Assembly (NCBI GenBank): GCA_934702375.1
Contig: CAKUYE010000002.1
Span: 62,001 to 126,000, forward strand
Source: an uncultured Bacillota bacterium
GTDB lineage: Bacteria > Bacillota > Dehalobacteriia > UBA7702
DNA: 64,000 nt
Reading direction: 5' to 3'
How positions within the stretch are numbered: position 1 is the stretch's first letter; every line of letters begins with the position of its first letter. The notes below the pieces were generated by a model. The model did no database searches, had not been told where the DNA came from, and worked only from the letters and a program-made list of their open reading frames with translations. The position numbers and the translations under genes were made by a program. Positions 25,154 through 33,792 of the stretch are shown here, one piece after another.

Positions 25154-25783
25154 ATGAACGACACAAGAGAGAAGATATTGCAGGAAGCGTTGCTTCTTTT
25201 TTCCAAACAAGGATATGCCGGAGTTTCCATGAGCTGCATTGCAGGGCAGTTACAAATCACAAAGGCGGCGTTGTATCGTCATTACAAAAGCAAGCGGGAT
25301 ATTTTTGATGCCATCCTTAAACGTATGGAGGAATACGATCGGCGTCGAGCCCACGATGATGCTGTGCCGGAGGTCAGCTGCGATGAAGATCCCCAAGCTT
25401 ATGTCAATATTTCCCCGGAAAACATATGCCGTTTTTCTTTGGGGCAGTATCGCTACTGGACTGCGGATCCTTTTGCCGCAGCCTTTCGCAAAATGGTTAC
25501 GCTGGAACAATATCACGATGAAGAAATGGCTCTGCTTTATGAAAACTATTTGCAAACAGGCCCGCTGAAATATATGGAAGATATTTTCCGAAGTTTTTTG
25601 TCTTCGGGCAAACAGGGAAAGGGCCTGGAAAGGCTTATGGCTTTGGAATTTTACGGCCCTATGCTGTTTTTGATACAGGCTACGGATCATCGTATTTCGG
25701 CAGAAGAAGGCGAAAGGTTGTTACAAGAGCATTTTCGCCGGTTTTTTTCGATATATTTTCCGGAGGTGAAATTTCATGTGTGA
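25154..25783 (+). CDS. TetR/AcrR-family regulator, autoregulated
   Basis: Transcription repressor of 209 residues. The N-terminal helix-turn-helix is canonical (AGVSMSCIAGQLQITKAALYRHYKSKRDIFDAIL, about residues 24-57). The C-terminal part is helical and aromatic-rich; its ligand is unknown. Two palindromes in its promoter make autorepression very likely. The end overlaps the rsgA remnant by 8 bases. The downstream partial gene and methyltransferase could be cotranscribed targets. GGAGG lies about 6 bases before the ATG. Confidence 0.88.
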   Translation: MNDTREKILQEALLLFSKQGYAGVSMSCIAGQLQITKAALYRHYKSKRDIFDAILKRMEEYDRRRAHDDAVPEVSCDEDPQAYVNISPENICRFSLGQYRYWTADPFAAAFRKMVTLEQYHDEEMALLYENYLQTGPLKYMEDIFRSFLSSGKQGKGLERLMALEFYGPMLFLIQATDHRISAEEGERLLQEHFRRFFSIYFPEVKFHV

Positions 25784-26414
25784 TATTGACCTGACCCGAT
25801 GGGGAATTTCCGCGTCGATAACCGAGAACCCCTTTCTTGCCAGAGTGATCGGACAGGAGCGGGGGATTTATCACCTTATGACAGCAAAAGGTGAAAGGAT
25901 TGCCGAAGTGACCGGAAAGTTTCGTTATGATGCTAAAAAAGTAACGGATTATCCGGTGGTTGGCGATATCGTGGATACGGAAGATTGCGAAGGTACACTG
26001 CGCATTCTTCGGGTTTTGCCGCGAAAAAGCCTTGTTCTGCGCCGCGCTGCCGGTTTTGAGGGAAAACCGCAGCCGATTGCGGCGAATATTGATACACTTT
26101 TTCTTTGCATGGCCTTGAACAGTGATTTTAATCTGAGGCGGTTAGAGCGCTATTTGGCTTTAGCCTGGGATAGCGGTGTGATCCCTGTTGTTTTGCTGAC
26201 CAAGGCGGATCTTTGCCCGGATGCCGTACAGAGACAAGCAGAGGTTGCCGCAATCGCCATAGGTGTGGACATTTTGCGAATTTCTTCTGTGAATCACAGT
26301 GGTGTGGATGAAATTGCATCTTATCTAAAGCCGGGAAAAACCGCATCTTTTATCGGTTCTTCCGGTGTAGGGAAATCAACGTTAATCAACACCTTATCGA
26401 AAAAAATAGCTTAG
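25776..26414 (+). pseudogene. rsgA: Truncated ribosome small-subunit GTPase RsgA
   Basis: Only the first 212 residues of an RsgA/YjeQ-like protein (normally about 290-350). The N-terminal OB-fold (about 20-85), the linker (PIAANIDTLFLCMALNSDFN) and the first motifs of the circularly permuted GTPase are intact: G4 as LLTKADL and the P-loop GSSGVGKSTLINTL. The frame then stops; switch motifs (RHTTTH, DTPGM) and the zinc-binding C-terminal domain are missing. No continuation is visible in other frames, because the stop directly abuts the ribosome site of the methyltransferase gene. A clean deletion is the best reading, so the product is unlikely to be an active GTPase. A full rsgA should exist elsewhere if the cell needs it. 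Confidence 0.75.
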
Positions 26415-26424
26415 GAGAAACGAA

Positions 26425-27141
26425 ATGGAATATATGAAAAGTAAAGCATATGAAAGCAAAGATTGGATGGAAAAGATCATGGGGCCAAATCCGATGAAGC
26501 TTACCGAAGAGTTGATGAGAGATCACAAAATACCCGAAGGAAGCCGTATTTGCGACCTTGGCAGTGGCCAGGGCTTGACCAGCATATTTTTGGCCAAAGA
26601 ATATGGATTTACGGTTTATGCGGCGGATCTTTGGAGTGATCCCGCAGAAAATCAGAAGTTTTTTGATGCTCAGGGAGTTCCCCGGGAGCAACTGATTCCG
26701 GTAAAGGCCGATGCAACGAACCTTCCTTTTGAAAAAGAATTTTTTGATGGTGTGGTTTCAGTGGATTCTTATAATTATTTTGGCAGAGATCCCCTTTATC
26801 TTGATGAGAAGCTGTTGCCCTTTGTGAAACCCGGCGGCTACCTTTATTTTGTGATTCCCGGTATGAAAAAGGATCTCCATGAGGATCTTCCGCCGGAGCT
26901 TCTTCTTTCCTGGACACCGGAACAACTTGATTATATGCATGATTTGTGCTATTGGCGTGATTTACTTTCCCAAACCCAAGGCGCAGAACTTCTTGAGATC
27001 GAAGAAACCGAAGGGAATGAAGAGCTTTGGCAGGATTGGTTGGCTCAGGAAAATGAATATGCTATCAATGATCGGAAATCTATGGAAGCCGGAGCGGGAA
27101 AATATTTGAACTTTATTAGAATGGTTTTACAAAAGAAATAA
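26425..27141 (+). CDS. Class I SAM-dependent methyltransferase
   Basis: Cytosolic methyltransferase of 238 residues. The SAM-binding fold shows motif I (ICDLGSGQGLTSIFLAKEY, about 47-65), the acidic end of strand 2 (VYAADLW), DATNLPFEKEFFDGVVSVDS and the VKPGGYLYFVIPG strand. It resembles ubiquinone/cyclopropane-type methyltransferases of Firmicutes, but the substrate is not evident. It begins directly after the rsgA remnant, whose stop codon overlaps its TTAGGAG ribosome site, so it may be cotranscribed with the TetR gene. Confidence 0.82.
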   Translation: MEYMKSKAYESKDWMEKIMGPNPMKLTEELMRDHKIPEGSRICDLGSGQGLTSIFLAKEYGFTVYAADLWSDPAENQKFFDAQGVPREQLIPVKADATNLPFEKEFFDGVVSVDSYNYFGRDPLYLDEKLLPFVKPGGYLYFVIPGMKKDLHEDLPPELLLSWTPEQLDYMHDLCYWRDLLSQTQGAELLEIEETEGNEELWQDWLAQENEYAINDRKSMEAGAGKYLNFIRMVLQKK

Positions 27142-27218
27142 GGCAATGTTGCAATTACAACGGAAAAAAATGGCAAAATCGGGTATGCTATATTCATAAG
27201 AGAGAGGGAGGTTTTTTT

Positions 27219-28763
27219 ATGAATGGCATGAGCAAAAAGATATATTTGGAATTACCGATACCTCATACCGGCGATGTGACTGCCGACCGGGAGCGTTTAT
27301 TACAATACTTAGAGCCTCTTGCAGGTAGGGTATCCTTTCCTTATTCTGTATTTCGCAGGGATTATCGTGCTTTTCGTCGCGGAAATTGGCAGGTAACGAC
27401 TACTCTGGTTTGGAGCGGTGAGCAATGGCAAATTACCGCGGTGGAGGCCGGAGATACTACTGCGTATCATTACGGTTTGGCTTTGGATCTCGGCAGTACG
27501 ATGCTGGCAATGGAATTGATCGATATGAATACCGGTGAAGTGATGGCTGCCGATGGAGAACCGAATCCCCAGATTCCTTATGGGGAGGATATCCTAAGCC
27601 GCATTACTTATGGCAAGGATCAGGAGGAACATCTCCGAGAATTGCAGCAGGCAGCAGTCCAAGGGATCAATGCCTTGATTCAACGTCTATGCCGGCGTGG
27701 GAATGTGGATGCAAAGTATATTACTTTAATGACGGTAGGCGGCAATACGACGATGATTCATTTTTTCATGGGGATGGATGCCTTTTGTGTCTTTATGACG
27801 CCCTTTGCGCCGACCTTTAACAGCACGGGATTCGTCCCCGGCGAAGAGCTTGGTTTGGATTTTCAAGGTCTTGTCTATTGCCTTCCTTCTATCGCAAATT
27901 ACCTTGGCGGTGATATCATTAGCGGCCTCTTAACGGTAAATATGACGGATGAGGATAAGCTTTGCCTGTATATGGATATCGGCACCAATGGAGAAATGGT
28001 CATTGGCAATAAAGAATTCCTTTTTGCCGGAGCCGGTGCTGCAGGTCCGGCACTGGAAGGGGGTATCAGCAAATTTGGGATTCGTGCAAAAGAAGGGGCT
28101 GTCTCTCATTTGCATATTATCGGTGATGATATGGTGATCGAAACCATTGGTAATCGGCCGGCCTTGGGAATTTGCGGCTCCGGAATTGTGGATCTTTTGG
28201 CGGAGATGCTTTTGAGCGGTTGGATGGATAAACAGGGCAAGTTGGTGATGGGGGCTTCTCCCCGTATTGTTGAGCTTTACGGAGAAAAGGCAGTAATTTA
28301 TGCTTATGGTAACAACAGTGCCACCGGCGAAGACCTTTACTTTACCGAAAGCGATATCCTTGCTTTTCGTGATACGAAAGCCGCCGCAAATACGATGGTT
28401 GCCTGTTTGCTGGAGGCTTCCGAGATTGATCCCAAGGATATTGATGTGATCTATATGGTCGGCGGCTTTGGTGAACATATTGATCTGGAATCAGCGGTGA
28501 CCATTGGCATGTATCCCGATGTGGAGCGGAGCAAATTTCAAAGTATTGGCAACGGCTCTTTAAAGGGAGCCCATAGGCTGCTCCTTGACCGGGATCAGAT
28601 GACCCGCATAGCGGATATATGCAGCCGCATCTATTATCTGGAATTTGCCCAGTTCCCGGATTTTATTCTGAAAATGAGCGCTGCGGGCTTCTTCCCCCAT
28701 ACTGATTTGGAAGCATATCCCAGTGTTATCAAAAAGTTAGCAGAACGAAAAACGGTAAAATAA
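27219..28763 (+). CDS. RACo-type corrinoid activase without a ferredoxin domain (DUF4445/ASKHA)
   Basis: Protein of 514 residues matching the C-terminal part of reductive activators of corrinoid proteins (RACo, RamA). Such proteins use ATP to return the inactive Co(II) state to Co(I). ASKHA-fold marks are HYGLALDLGSTMLAMELID, LMTVGGNTTMIHFFMG, LYMDIGTNGEMVIGN and GICGSGIVDLLAEML. The usual N-terminal [2Fe-2S] ferredoxin domain with its Cys cluster is absent; the protein starts with a short unrelated segment followed by the linker region. Electrons must then come from another protein, or the role differs. It lies 10 kb from the MttB-like gene, its likely functional neighbour. GGGAGG is 7 bases before the ATG. 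Confidence 0.82.
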   Translation: MNGMSKKIYLELPIPHTGDVTADRERLLQYLEPLAGRVSFPYSVFRRDYRAFRRGNWQVTTTLVWSGEQWQITAVEAGDTTAYHYGLALDLGSTMLAMELIDMNTGEVMAADGEPNPQIPYGEDILSRITYGKDQEEHLRELQQAAVQGINALIQRLCRRGNVDAKYITLMTVGGNTTMIHFFMGMDAFCVFMTPFAPTFNSTGFVPGEELGLDFQGLVYCLPSIANYLGGDIISGLLTVNMTDEDKLCLYMDIGTNGEMVIGNKEFLFAGAGAAGPALEGGISKFGIRAKEGAVSHLHIIGDDMVIETIGNRPALGICGSGIVDLLAEMLLSGWMDKQGKLVMGASPRIVELYGEKAVIYAYGNNSATGEDLYFTESDILAFRDTKAAANTMVACLLEASEIDPKDIDVIYMVGGFGEHIDLESAVTIGMYPDVERSKFQSIGNGSLKGAHRLLLDRDQMTRIADICSRIYYLEFAQFPDFILKMSAAGFFPHTDLEAYPSVIKKLAERKTVK

Positions 28764-28768
28764 AAAAG

Positions 28769-28822
28769 AACCCCGGTGAAAGATTTGGAAGTAAATCATA
28801 AATCTTTTCACCGGGGTTGTGC
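28769..28822. terminator. Bidirectional terminator
   Basis: AACCCCGGTGAAAGATTT (28769-28786) pairs with AAATCTTTTCACCGGGGTT (28800-28818), one base bulged, with A-rich and T-rich flanks. It separates the convergent activase and glpK genes. Confidence 0.88.
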
Positions 28823-28825
28823 TTT

Positions 28826-30298
28826 TTATCGTACCCTTGCTATGGCTTCTTTCCAGCCTGCCAGCAGGGAAAGGCGTTTTTCTTCGGCCATTTGAGGACG
28901 GAATATTCTGTCGGTTTGCCGATTTTCCAAAATTTCGTTGGTAGAGTGCCAGTAGTCTACTGCCAAACCGCTGAGATATGCAGCACCAAGTGCCGTTGTT
29001 TCGATGCATTTGGGGCGTTGTACGGTGGCTCTGGCAATATCGGCCTGAAACTGCATCAAAAAATTATTGGCACAGGCGCCGCCATCTACCTGAAGTGTAG
29101 TCAGTTCGGTTTTTGCATCGCCGGTCATGGCGTTGAGAACGTCATAGGTTTGATAGGCCAGTGATTCCAATGTGGCGCGGATGATGTGGTTACGATTGGC
29201 TCCCCGGGATAAACCGGTGATGATCCCTCTTGCATAGGGATCCCAATAAGGGGCGCCAAGGCCGGTGAATGCCGGTACTACGTAAACGCCGTTGCTGTCC
29301 GGTACGGCCAATGCACAACTTTCGGATTCTGCGGCATTATCAATGACTTTCAGTTCGTCCCGGAGCCATTGAATGGCTGCTCCGGCGGTGAATACCGAGC
29401 CTTCCAGTGCATAGTGTATGCTGTCATTTAACCCCCAGGCGATCGTTGTCAACAGCCCGTTTTTGGAGCTGACTGCCATATCTCCGGTGTTTAATAACAT
29501 AAAGCAGCCGGTGCCATAGGTATTTTTGGCTTCGCCTTTATCAAAGCAGCCTTGACCAAAAAGGGCGGCTTGCTGATCCCCGGCCATGCCGCCGATGGGA
29601 ATTGGTGCGCCAAAAAGGGTTGTTTCGCCATAGATCTCGCTGTTAGGACGAGGGGTCGGTAATAGGGTCGTTGGGATATCCAAAAGCCTTAAAATATCTT
29701 CATCCCAGGTAAGGGTATGGATGTTAAAGAGCATGGTCCGGGCAGCATTGGAATAATCGGTTACATGGACTTTACCGCCGGTGAGATTCCAAAGGAGCCA
29801 GGTATCGATGGTGCCAAAAAGAAGATCGCCGTTTTTCGCTTTTTCTTCGGCGCCGGGAATATGATCCAAAAGCCAGCGAATTTTCGATGCGGAAAAATAG
29901 GCGTCGATTTTTAAGCCGGTTTTTTCCCGTATCATAGCTTCGTAACCGGCGGCGATCAGTGCATCGCATTCATCGGAGGTGCGGCGGCATTGCCATACGA
30001 TGGCATTGGCGATTGGTTTTCCGGTGTGGCGGTTCCAGATTACCGTGGTTTCCCTTTGATTGGTAATGCCGATGGATGCAATATCTTTAGCACAGATATC
30101 TTTGGCTTTTAGAGCTTCTTTTGCGGTGTAAAGCTGGGTTTCCCAAATCTCCGTGGCATCTTGCTCTACCCAGCCGGAATGGGGGAAATATTGAGTGATT
30201 TCCTTTTGTGCTTTTGAAATGATATTTCCTTTTTTATCAAAAATGATACAGCGCGAGCTGGTGGTACCTTGATCCAGCGCCATGATATATTTTCCCAT
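28826..30298 (-). CDS. glpK: Glycerol kinase
   Basis: FGGY-family kinase of 490 residues converting glycerol and ATP to sn-glycerol 3-phosphate. Typical segments: YIMALDQGTTSSRCIIFD, YFPHSGWVEQDATEIWE, TNQRETTVIWNRHTGKPIANAIVWQCRRT (substrate region with QRE, W and R), YFSASKIRWLLD and GGMAGDQQAALFGQ. The ATG at 30298 has AGGAGG 7 bases upstream and fits the usual GlpK start. An upstream in-frame ATG at 30322, adding MRKRGGSI, also has its own AAAGGAGG; this double start is unusual. No glpF or glpD is next to it. Confidence 0.95.
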   Translation of the reverse strand: MGKYIMALDQGTTSSRCIIFDKKGNIISKAQKEITQYFPHSGWVEQDATEIWETQLYTAKEALKAKDICAKDIASIGITNQRETTVIWNRHTGKPIANAIVWQCRRTSDECDALIAAGYEAMIREKTGLKIDAYFSASKIRWLLDHIPGAEEKAKNGDLLFGTIDTWLLWNLTGGKVHVTDYSNAARTMLFNIHTLTWDEDILRLLDIPTTLLPTPRPNSEIYGETTLFGAPIPIGGMAGDQQAALFGQGCFDKGEAKNTYGTGCFMLLNTGDMAVSSKNGLLTTIAWGLNDSIHYALEGSVFTAGAAIQWLRDELKVIDNAAESESCALAVPDSNGVYVVPAFTGLGAPYWDPYARGIITGLSRGANRNHIIRATLESLAYQTYDVLNAMTGDAKTELTTLQVDGGACANNFLMQFQADIARATVQRPKCIETTALGAAYLSGLAVDYWHSTNEILENRQTDRIFRPQMAEEKRLSLLAGWKEAIARVR

Positions 30299-30374
30299 AA
30301 TCGAACCTCCTCTTTTGCGCATGAAAAACCTCCTTTGGGGTAAAATAGATTCGAGATTGAAGGAGGTGTTTCTT

Positions 30375-30509
30375 ATGTGTCATTTGGATACTGATTACCG
30401 TTTTGCAAAATTAAGTTCCTGCTGCCCCGATGCGATTTCCAAATTGGAAAAAAGCCTTAAGAGTGAAAACGGCAAAGAAGTCGTTCTCATCGCTTACGAA
30501 AAGAAATGA
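30375..30509 (+). CDS. Small unknown protein of 44 residues
   Basis: Not recognised. It begins Met-Cys-His and contains a further Cys pair (LSSCCPDAISKLE), then a Lys/Glu-rich helix and a short hydrophobic end (EVVLIAYEKK). A very good AGGAGG at 30361-30366, 8 bases before the ATG, and a strong terminator directly after the stop argue that it is a real gene. It is divergent from glpK, with the two starts only 76 bases apart. The Met-Cys start recalls CooT proteins in this window, but there is no further similarity. Confidence 0.6.
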   Translation: MCHLDTDYRFAKLSSCCPDAISKLEKSLKSENGKEVVLIAYEKK

Positions 30510-30516
30510 AAACAAA

Positions 30517-30550
30517 AATGACCGGGATGATCCCGGTCATTTGCTTTGTA
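30517..30550 (+). terminator. Terminator of the 44-residue gene
   Basis: AATGACCGGGA (30517-30527) pairs perfectly with TCCCGGTCATT (30531-30541) around a TGA loop, followed by TGCTTTG. Confidence 0.8.
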
Positions 30551-30569
30551 AGACTTTAATGCACCTTAA

Positions 30570-31058
30570 TCAGTATTCGCACATTTTTGCGGTGCAGAAC
30601 CGGCACATGGACTCTTCATCATGAATGTGCTGCTGCTTGGCAGTACAGAAGTAGTCCTTTCCTTTTTTATAGATTTTGCCGCCACCGGGGATTTGTAATT
30701 CCGGCGGATGGAGCGGAAGCTTTGCGACAAATGTTTTGTATAGGCTTAGGATGCGGATATAGTCTTTGAAATCTTCCTGCCCCGGGGCATATTTATCCAT
30801 ATAGCTGTTGATGCAGTCGATCAATTTCTGATAATAGTGGGGTGGAATGTTTTCCGGAAAGAAATTGCCGGAATTGTGTTTTAGCTCCAGCATGGTTTCA
30901 ATATTGTACAGAGCATTTTTTTCGTTGAGATATTCTTCGCTCTCTACCGGATATTCTTTTGCTTTCCAGTTTAAATATTGTTGTTCAAGAGCCTCCAGCG
31001 GCCATTTTTCCGCTTCGCTTTGGAGTTGAAACAATAGTTTTTTCGAATCCAGTGCCAT
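30570..31058 (-). CDS. Unknown protein with a C-terminal Cys cluster
   Basis: No known function. 162 residues, mainly helical, with many Glu, Lys and aromatic residues. The C-terminus has a possible metal site (FCTAKQQHIHDEESMCRFC followed by TAKMC). The ATG at 31058 (MALDSKK) is preferred over an upstream GTG at 31088, which lies inside the previous gene; GGAGAG stands about 11 bases before it. It follows the DUF6930-like gene by a few bases on the same strand, so the two form an operon. The Cys/His tail may play the part of the SEC-C motif often found with that family, but this is speculative. Confidence 0.6.
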   Translation of the reverse strand: MALDSKKLLFQLQSEAEKWPLEALEQQYLNWKAKEYPVESEEYLNEKNALYNIETMLELKHNSGNFFPENIPPHYYQKLIDCINSYMDKYAPGQEDFKDYIRILSLYKTFVAKLPLHPPELQIPGGGKIYKKGKDYFCTAKQQHIHDEESMCRFCTAKMCEY

Positions 31059-31065
31059 AAATTTC

Positions 31066-32070
31066 TCACTCTCCGGGCTGAAATCCACCGATCATTGACA
31101 AGAAATCATCGATCAGCGGCAGCTCCTTTTTTTCTTCTACCTTGATATTCAGCTTTTTGCACAGATCATGGAGCAAATAGCCGGTGTTTTCCCTTTTGAT
31201 TCGAATCAAACGCGGCAATCCGTTTGCTTGAAGATATTCTGATAAAAAGGAAAAGAAGGTATCTTCTTCCTGGCTGGTTTCCTCAAAAAGGCATTGATCG
31301 GCAATGTAGCCTTCGTCAGAGTCGGCGATAATGCACAGCCTGGGGAAAAAGGGGATCGGCCCCAATTGGCTGCCGACAGGGTTGCCGAGGTAGCAGATAT
31401 CGATTTCCAAACAGCGAGCTGTTTTTTTCAGTCGCTTTAATCTGGCAACGTAGAGGTCGTCTTTTACGGCATCCTCTTTTTCTTTGCGAAGGGAGCTGTC
31501 AAAATCAACGACATTGACCTGCTTTTTTCCATCCTCGTCACCGCAGGCGATCATAAAGTCGGAAGGATCCGGTACTTCATTACGGAAAAGCTCTGTGGCT
31601 TCGTCAAAAGCATTTAAAGCCTCGGTCAAAAGGATCACATCATCACTTTGGATATACCAGGGAGACATTCCGGGTTGGTATTTCCGGAAGTAAATGTAAC
31701 TGTGGGGCGAACCGTCCGGCTGGAATCCTGCCTGCTCCATGGCAGTGACATCTCCCGGGCTTAAATGACTTTCTTCTCCGTAGATCACCGTGATACAGCT
31801 TTGGTTGGCAATGATGGTTTGAAAGCCGACGTCATCCCCTTGGTCAATGATATTCATGTATTTTTGCACATCGCTCTGGTTGGGGTATAGGGATATGCCG
31901 ATAACGTCTTCTTCATAACCGTGAACGGTGATATAGAAGGGATCTTTTTCCTGAGGTTTAAACTCAAAGATCAATTCTTCGGGATATTTTTCCCATGGTT
32001 TTTTTGTACGTATTTTTTCTGCAATGGTAAATAACCCTTGCCATTGCTCGGGTGTAGGGATTTGAAACAT
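31066..32070 (-). CDS. DUF7309/DUF6930-like protein
   Basis: Soluble protein of 334 residues. The segment GSPHSYIYFRKYQPGMSPWYI resembles the FRSYRPGYVPW core of DUF6930/DUF7309 proteins found in Clostridia and Bacilli. N-terminal half: a helix, then ITVHGYEEDVIGISLYP and SCITVIYGEESHL strands. C-terminal half: a second domain with FFPRLCIIADSDEGYIAD and a helical end (LHDLCKKLNIKVEEKKELP). The function of the family is unknown to me. It is cotranscribed with the Cys-cluster gene downstream. The family assignment is from memory of its motif. Confidence 0.6.
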   Translation of the reverse strand: MFQIPTPEQWQGLFTIAEKIRTKKPWEKYPEELIFEFKPQEKDPFYITVHGYEEDVIGISLYPNQSDVQKYMNIIDQGDDVGFQTIIANQSCITVIYGEESHLSPGDVTAMEQAGFQPDGSPHSYIYFRKYQPGMSPWYIQSDDVILLTEALNAFDEATELFRNEVPDPSDFMIACGDEDGKKQVNVVDFDSSLRKEKEDAVKDDLYVARLKRLKKTARCLEIDICYLGNPVGSQLGPIPFFPRLCIIADSDEGYIADQCLFEETSQEEDTFFSFLSEYLQANGLPRLIRIKRENTGYLLHDLCKKLNIKVEEKKELPLIDDFLSMIGGFQPGE

Positions 32071-32156
32071 AGCATTTTACCTCATATATATTTATTGTAA
32101 ATCAAAACGTTGATTTTCGCAATAAAAAAATATTTAGAAAATCATAAAAAAAAAGC

Positions 32157-32185
32157 TTGCAAATTCACGGGAAATTTGGTATCAT
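32157..32185 (+). promoter_or_regulatory. Promoter of rpmB
   Basis: TTGCAA at 32157-32162 and TATCAT at 32180-32185 with a 17-base spacer, 46 bases before the start codon. Confidence 0.7.
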
Positions 32186-32231
32186 ATAAAAGTAATTGCG
32201 ATTGATATTATATAGCAAAGGAGGTGTCGGC

Positions 32232-32420
32232 ATGGCCGTATGTCAGATCTGCGGTAAAGCAACCCGCTCCGGAATGAAAGTCAGTCACTCCCATATCCGC
32301 ACCAAAAGAACTTGGAAACCTAACCTTCAAAAAGTAAGGGTGGTTGTTGATGGCACCCCCAAGAGACTTTACGTGTGCAGTAGATGCTTACGCTCCGGAA
32401 AAGTCCAGCGCGCTATCTAA
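32232..32420 (+). CDS. rpmB: 50S ribosomal protein L28
   Basis: Ribosomal protein of 62 residues. The start MAVCQICGKATRSGMKVSHS and the later RTKRTWKPNLQKV are the family signatures. CQIC and CSRC (cysteines at about 4, 7, 52 and 55) make this the zinc-binding form of L28. The ATG at 32232 follows AAAGGAGG by 6-8 bases; an earlier in-frame start at 32196 would add a non-conserved stretch. A weak hairpin with a T-run after the stop (about 32431-32464) may end the transcript. Confidence 0.95.
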   Translation: MAVCQICGKATRSGMKVSHSHIRTKRTWKPNLQKVRVVVDGTPKRLYVCSRCLRSGKVQRAI

Positions 32421-32518
32421 ATAAGTTTTATAAAAAGGCGTTCTTTTTGAGAGCGTCTTTTTTGTTATCTTTATGTTTCCCATATTCTACGATCTTTTGC
32501 AAAAGGAGTGATATTCTT

Positions 32519-33124
32519 ATGGAAGATTCTATCAGCAGAAAATTGCGTCTTGCTCATGAAAAATATCTCAACGGCTTTTTGGCTTCGGATCCCGAAAAAA
32601 TGGCTGAACTGGCCGGAGGACACTATGAAAATGGTGTGATTTCGATGAAACATTTTAATGAGGTGATCCAAGTTCATTGCGCCGATGGTACGATGGCTCC
32701 TCGTCCAAATCAGCTTCTGGAAGAAGTCCTGATTTTGAAATACCTTCAGGAAGCCCAAGGGATGGAAGGCCCGGGAAGCGATTATATCGCCTTTATTCAG
32801 CTTCCTTGCGGATCGCACCATATTAAGGCTTTTAAGGCCGAAGTTACCGATGTCCTGGCAAATACATTTGGCGGTGATTTCCCCGGTTTTATCGCCATTT
32901 GTGAGGCCCTTGGCGGAGAAAAAGCCGATGATGGTGATGTCGCTTATATTTTACCGTTCTTCCCGAAAATTTTTGTAAAAGTAATTCTTTGGGAAGCCGA
33001 TGATGAGTTTCCTGCGGCGGCCAATTTCCTTTTTGATAACAAATGCACTTTTCATATGGACACCGACGGTCTTAACGAATTGGCCAATGCCACAGCGGAG
33101 CGATTGGCGGAGGCGGTAAAATGA
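32519..33124 (+). CDS. DUF3786-domain protein
   Basis: Soluble protein of 201 residues with the DUF3786 pattern: ISMKHFNEVIQVHCADGTM, LKYLQEAQG, FIQLPCGSHHIKAFKAE and a helical end containing ILPFFPKIFVKVILWEADDEFPA. The family is found in anaerobes, often near corrinoid or one-carbon genes, and its function is not known. The ATG at 32519 has AAGGAG 10 bases upstream. It overlaps the yfbR-like gene by 4 bases (ATGA), so the two are coupled. Confidence 0.72.
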   Translation: MEDSISRKLRLAHEKYLNGFLASDPEKMAELAGGHYENGVISMKHFNEVIQVHCADGTMAPRPNQLLEEVLILKYLQEAQGMEGPGSDYIAFIQLPCGSHHIKAFKAEVTDVLANTFGGDFPGFIAICEALGGEKADDGDVAYILPFFPKIFVKVILWEADDEFPAAANFLFDNKCTFHMDTDGLNELANATAERLAEAVK

Positions 33125-33696
33125 GCCATTTTTTTGCCTATATCAGCAAGATGAAATGGATTCGTCGCTGGGGATTGATGAAAAATACGGCCGAGGAGAA
33201 CATTATGGAGCATAGTTGGCAGGTGGCAACGATTGCCCATGGGTTGGCGGTAATCAAAAATGAGCTTTTTGACGGTGATGTGGATGCAGAGCATATTGCC
33301 ATGCTGGCACTGTATCATGAAACCGGAGAAGTCATTACCGGTGATGTTGCAACACCTATCAAATACTTCAATCCCGAAGTGAAAAATGCCATTGGAGAAA
33401 TGGAGCATCTGGCGAAGGAACGAATTCATCAAATGTTGCCCGAAGCCTTGCAGGCGGCGTATCGGCCGCTGATCTTTCCCGATGAAAAAGGCGAGGAATA
33501 TCAGATTGTGAAAGCTGCGGATCGCATTTGTGCTTACTTGAAATGTGTTGAAGAGCTGAAATGGGGCAATCGGGAATTTGAAAAGGCCGAAGCTTCCATT
33601 CGTAAGGATCTGGAAAAGATTGACCGGGAAGAAGTAAAGTATTTTCTGGCCCATTTTGTGAAGAGCTTTTCCCTGACTCTCGATGAGTTAAATTAA
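33121..33696 (+). CDS. yfbR: 5'-deoxynucleotidase of the YfbR type
   Basis: HD-domain phosphatase of 191 residues that removes the 5' phosphate from deoxynucleoside monophosphates. Family marks: FFAYISKMKWIRRWGLM, TAEENIMEHSWQVATIAHGL (first metal His) and LYHETGEVITGDVATPIKYF. The His-Asp pair of the HD motif is His-Glu here, which I believe is common in Firmicutes members. It overlaps the DUF3786 gene by 4 bases. A hairpin-free A/T-rich region follows. Confidence 0.9.
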   Translation: MSHFFAYISKMKWIRRWGLMKNTAEENIMEHSWQVATIAHGLAVIKNELFDGDVDAEHIAMLALYHETGEVITGDVATPIKYFNPEVKNAIGEMEHLAKERIHQMLPEALQAAYRPLIFPDEKGEEYQIVKAADRICAYLKCVEELKWGNREFEKAEASIRKDLEKIDREEVKYFLAHFVKSFSLTLDELN

Positions 33697-33751
33697 AAAA
33701 TGCCATTTTACATTATGAATAAAAATAAAGGAAATTTCCAATGATTTCTTA

Positions 33752-33780
33752 TTGACCTTTTGATTTATCTATGGTAAAAT
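33752..33780 (+). promoter_or_regulatory. Promoter of the riboswitch-ATPase transcript
   Basis: TTGACC at 33752-33757 and TAAAAT at 33775-33780, 17-base spacer, immediately before the riboswitch. Confidence 0.8.
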
Positions 33781-33792
33781 AATTGCGTTAAA

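Noticed and set aside
26380..26430. Programmed frameshift completing RsgA
   Set aside because: No RsgA-like switch or zinc motifs were seen in the other frames downstream; the next gene begins there at once.
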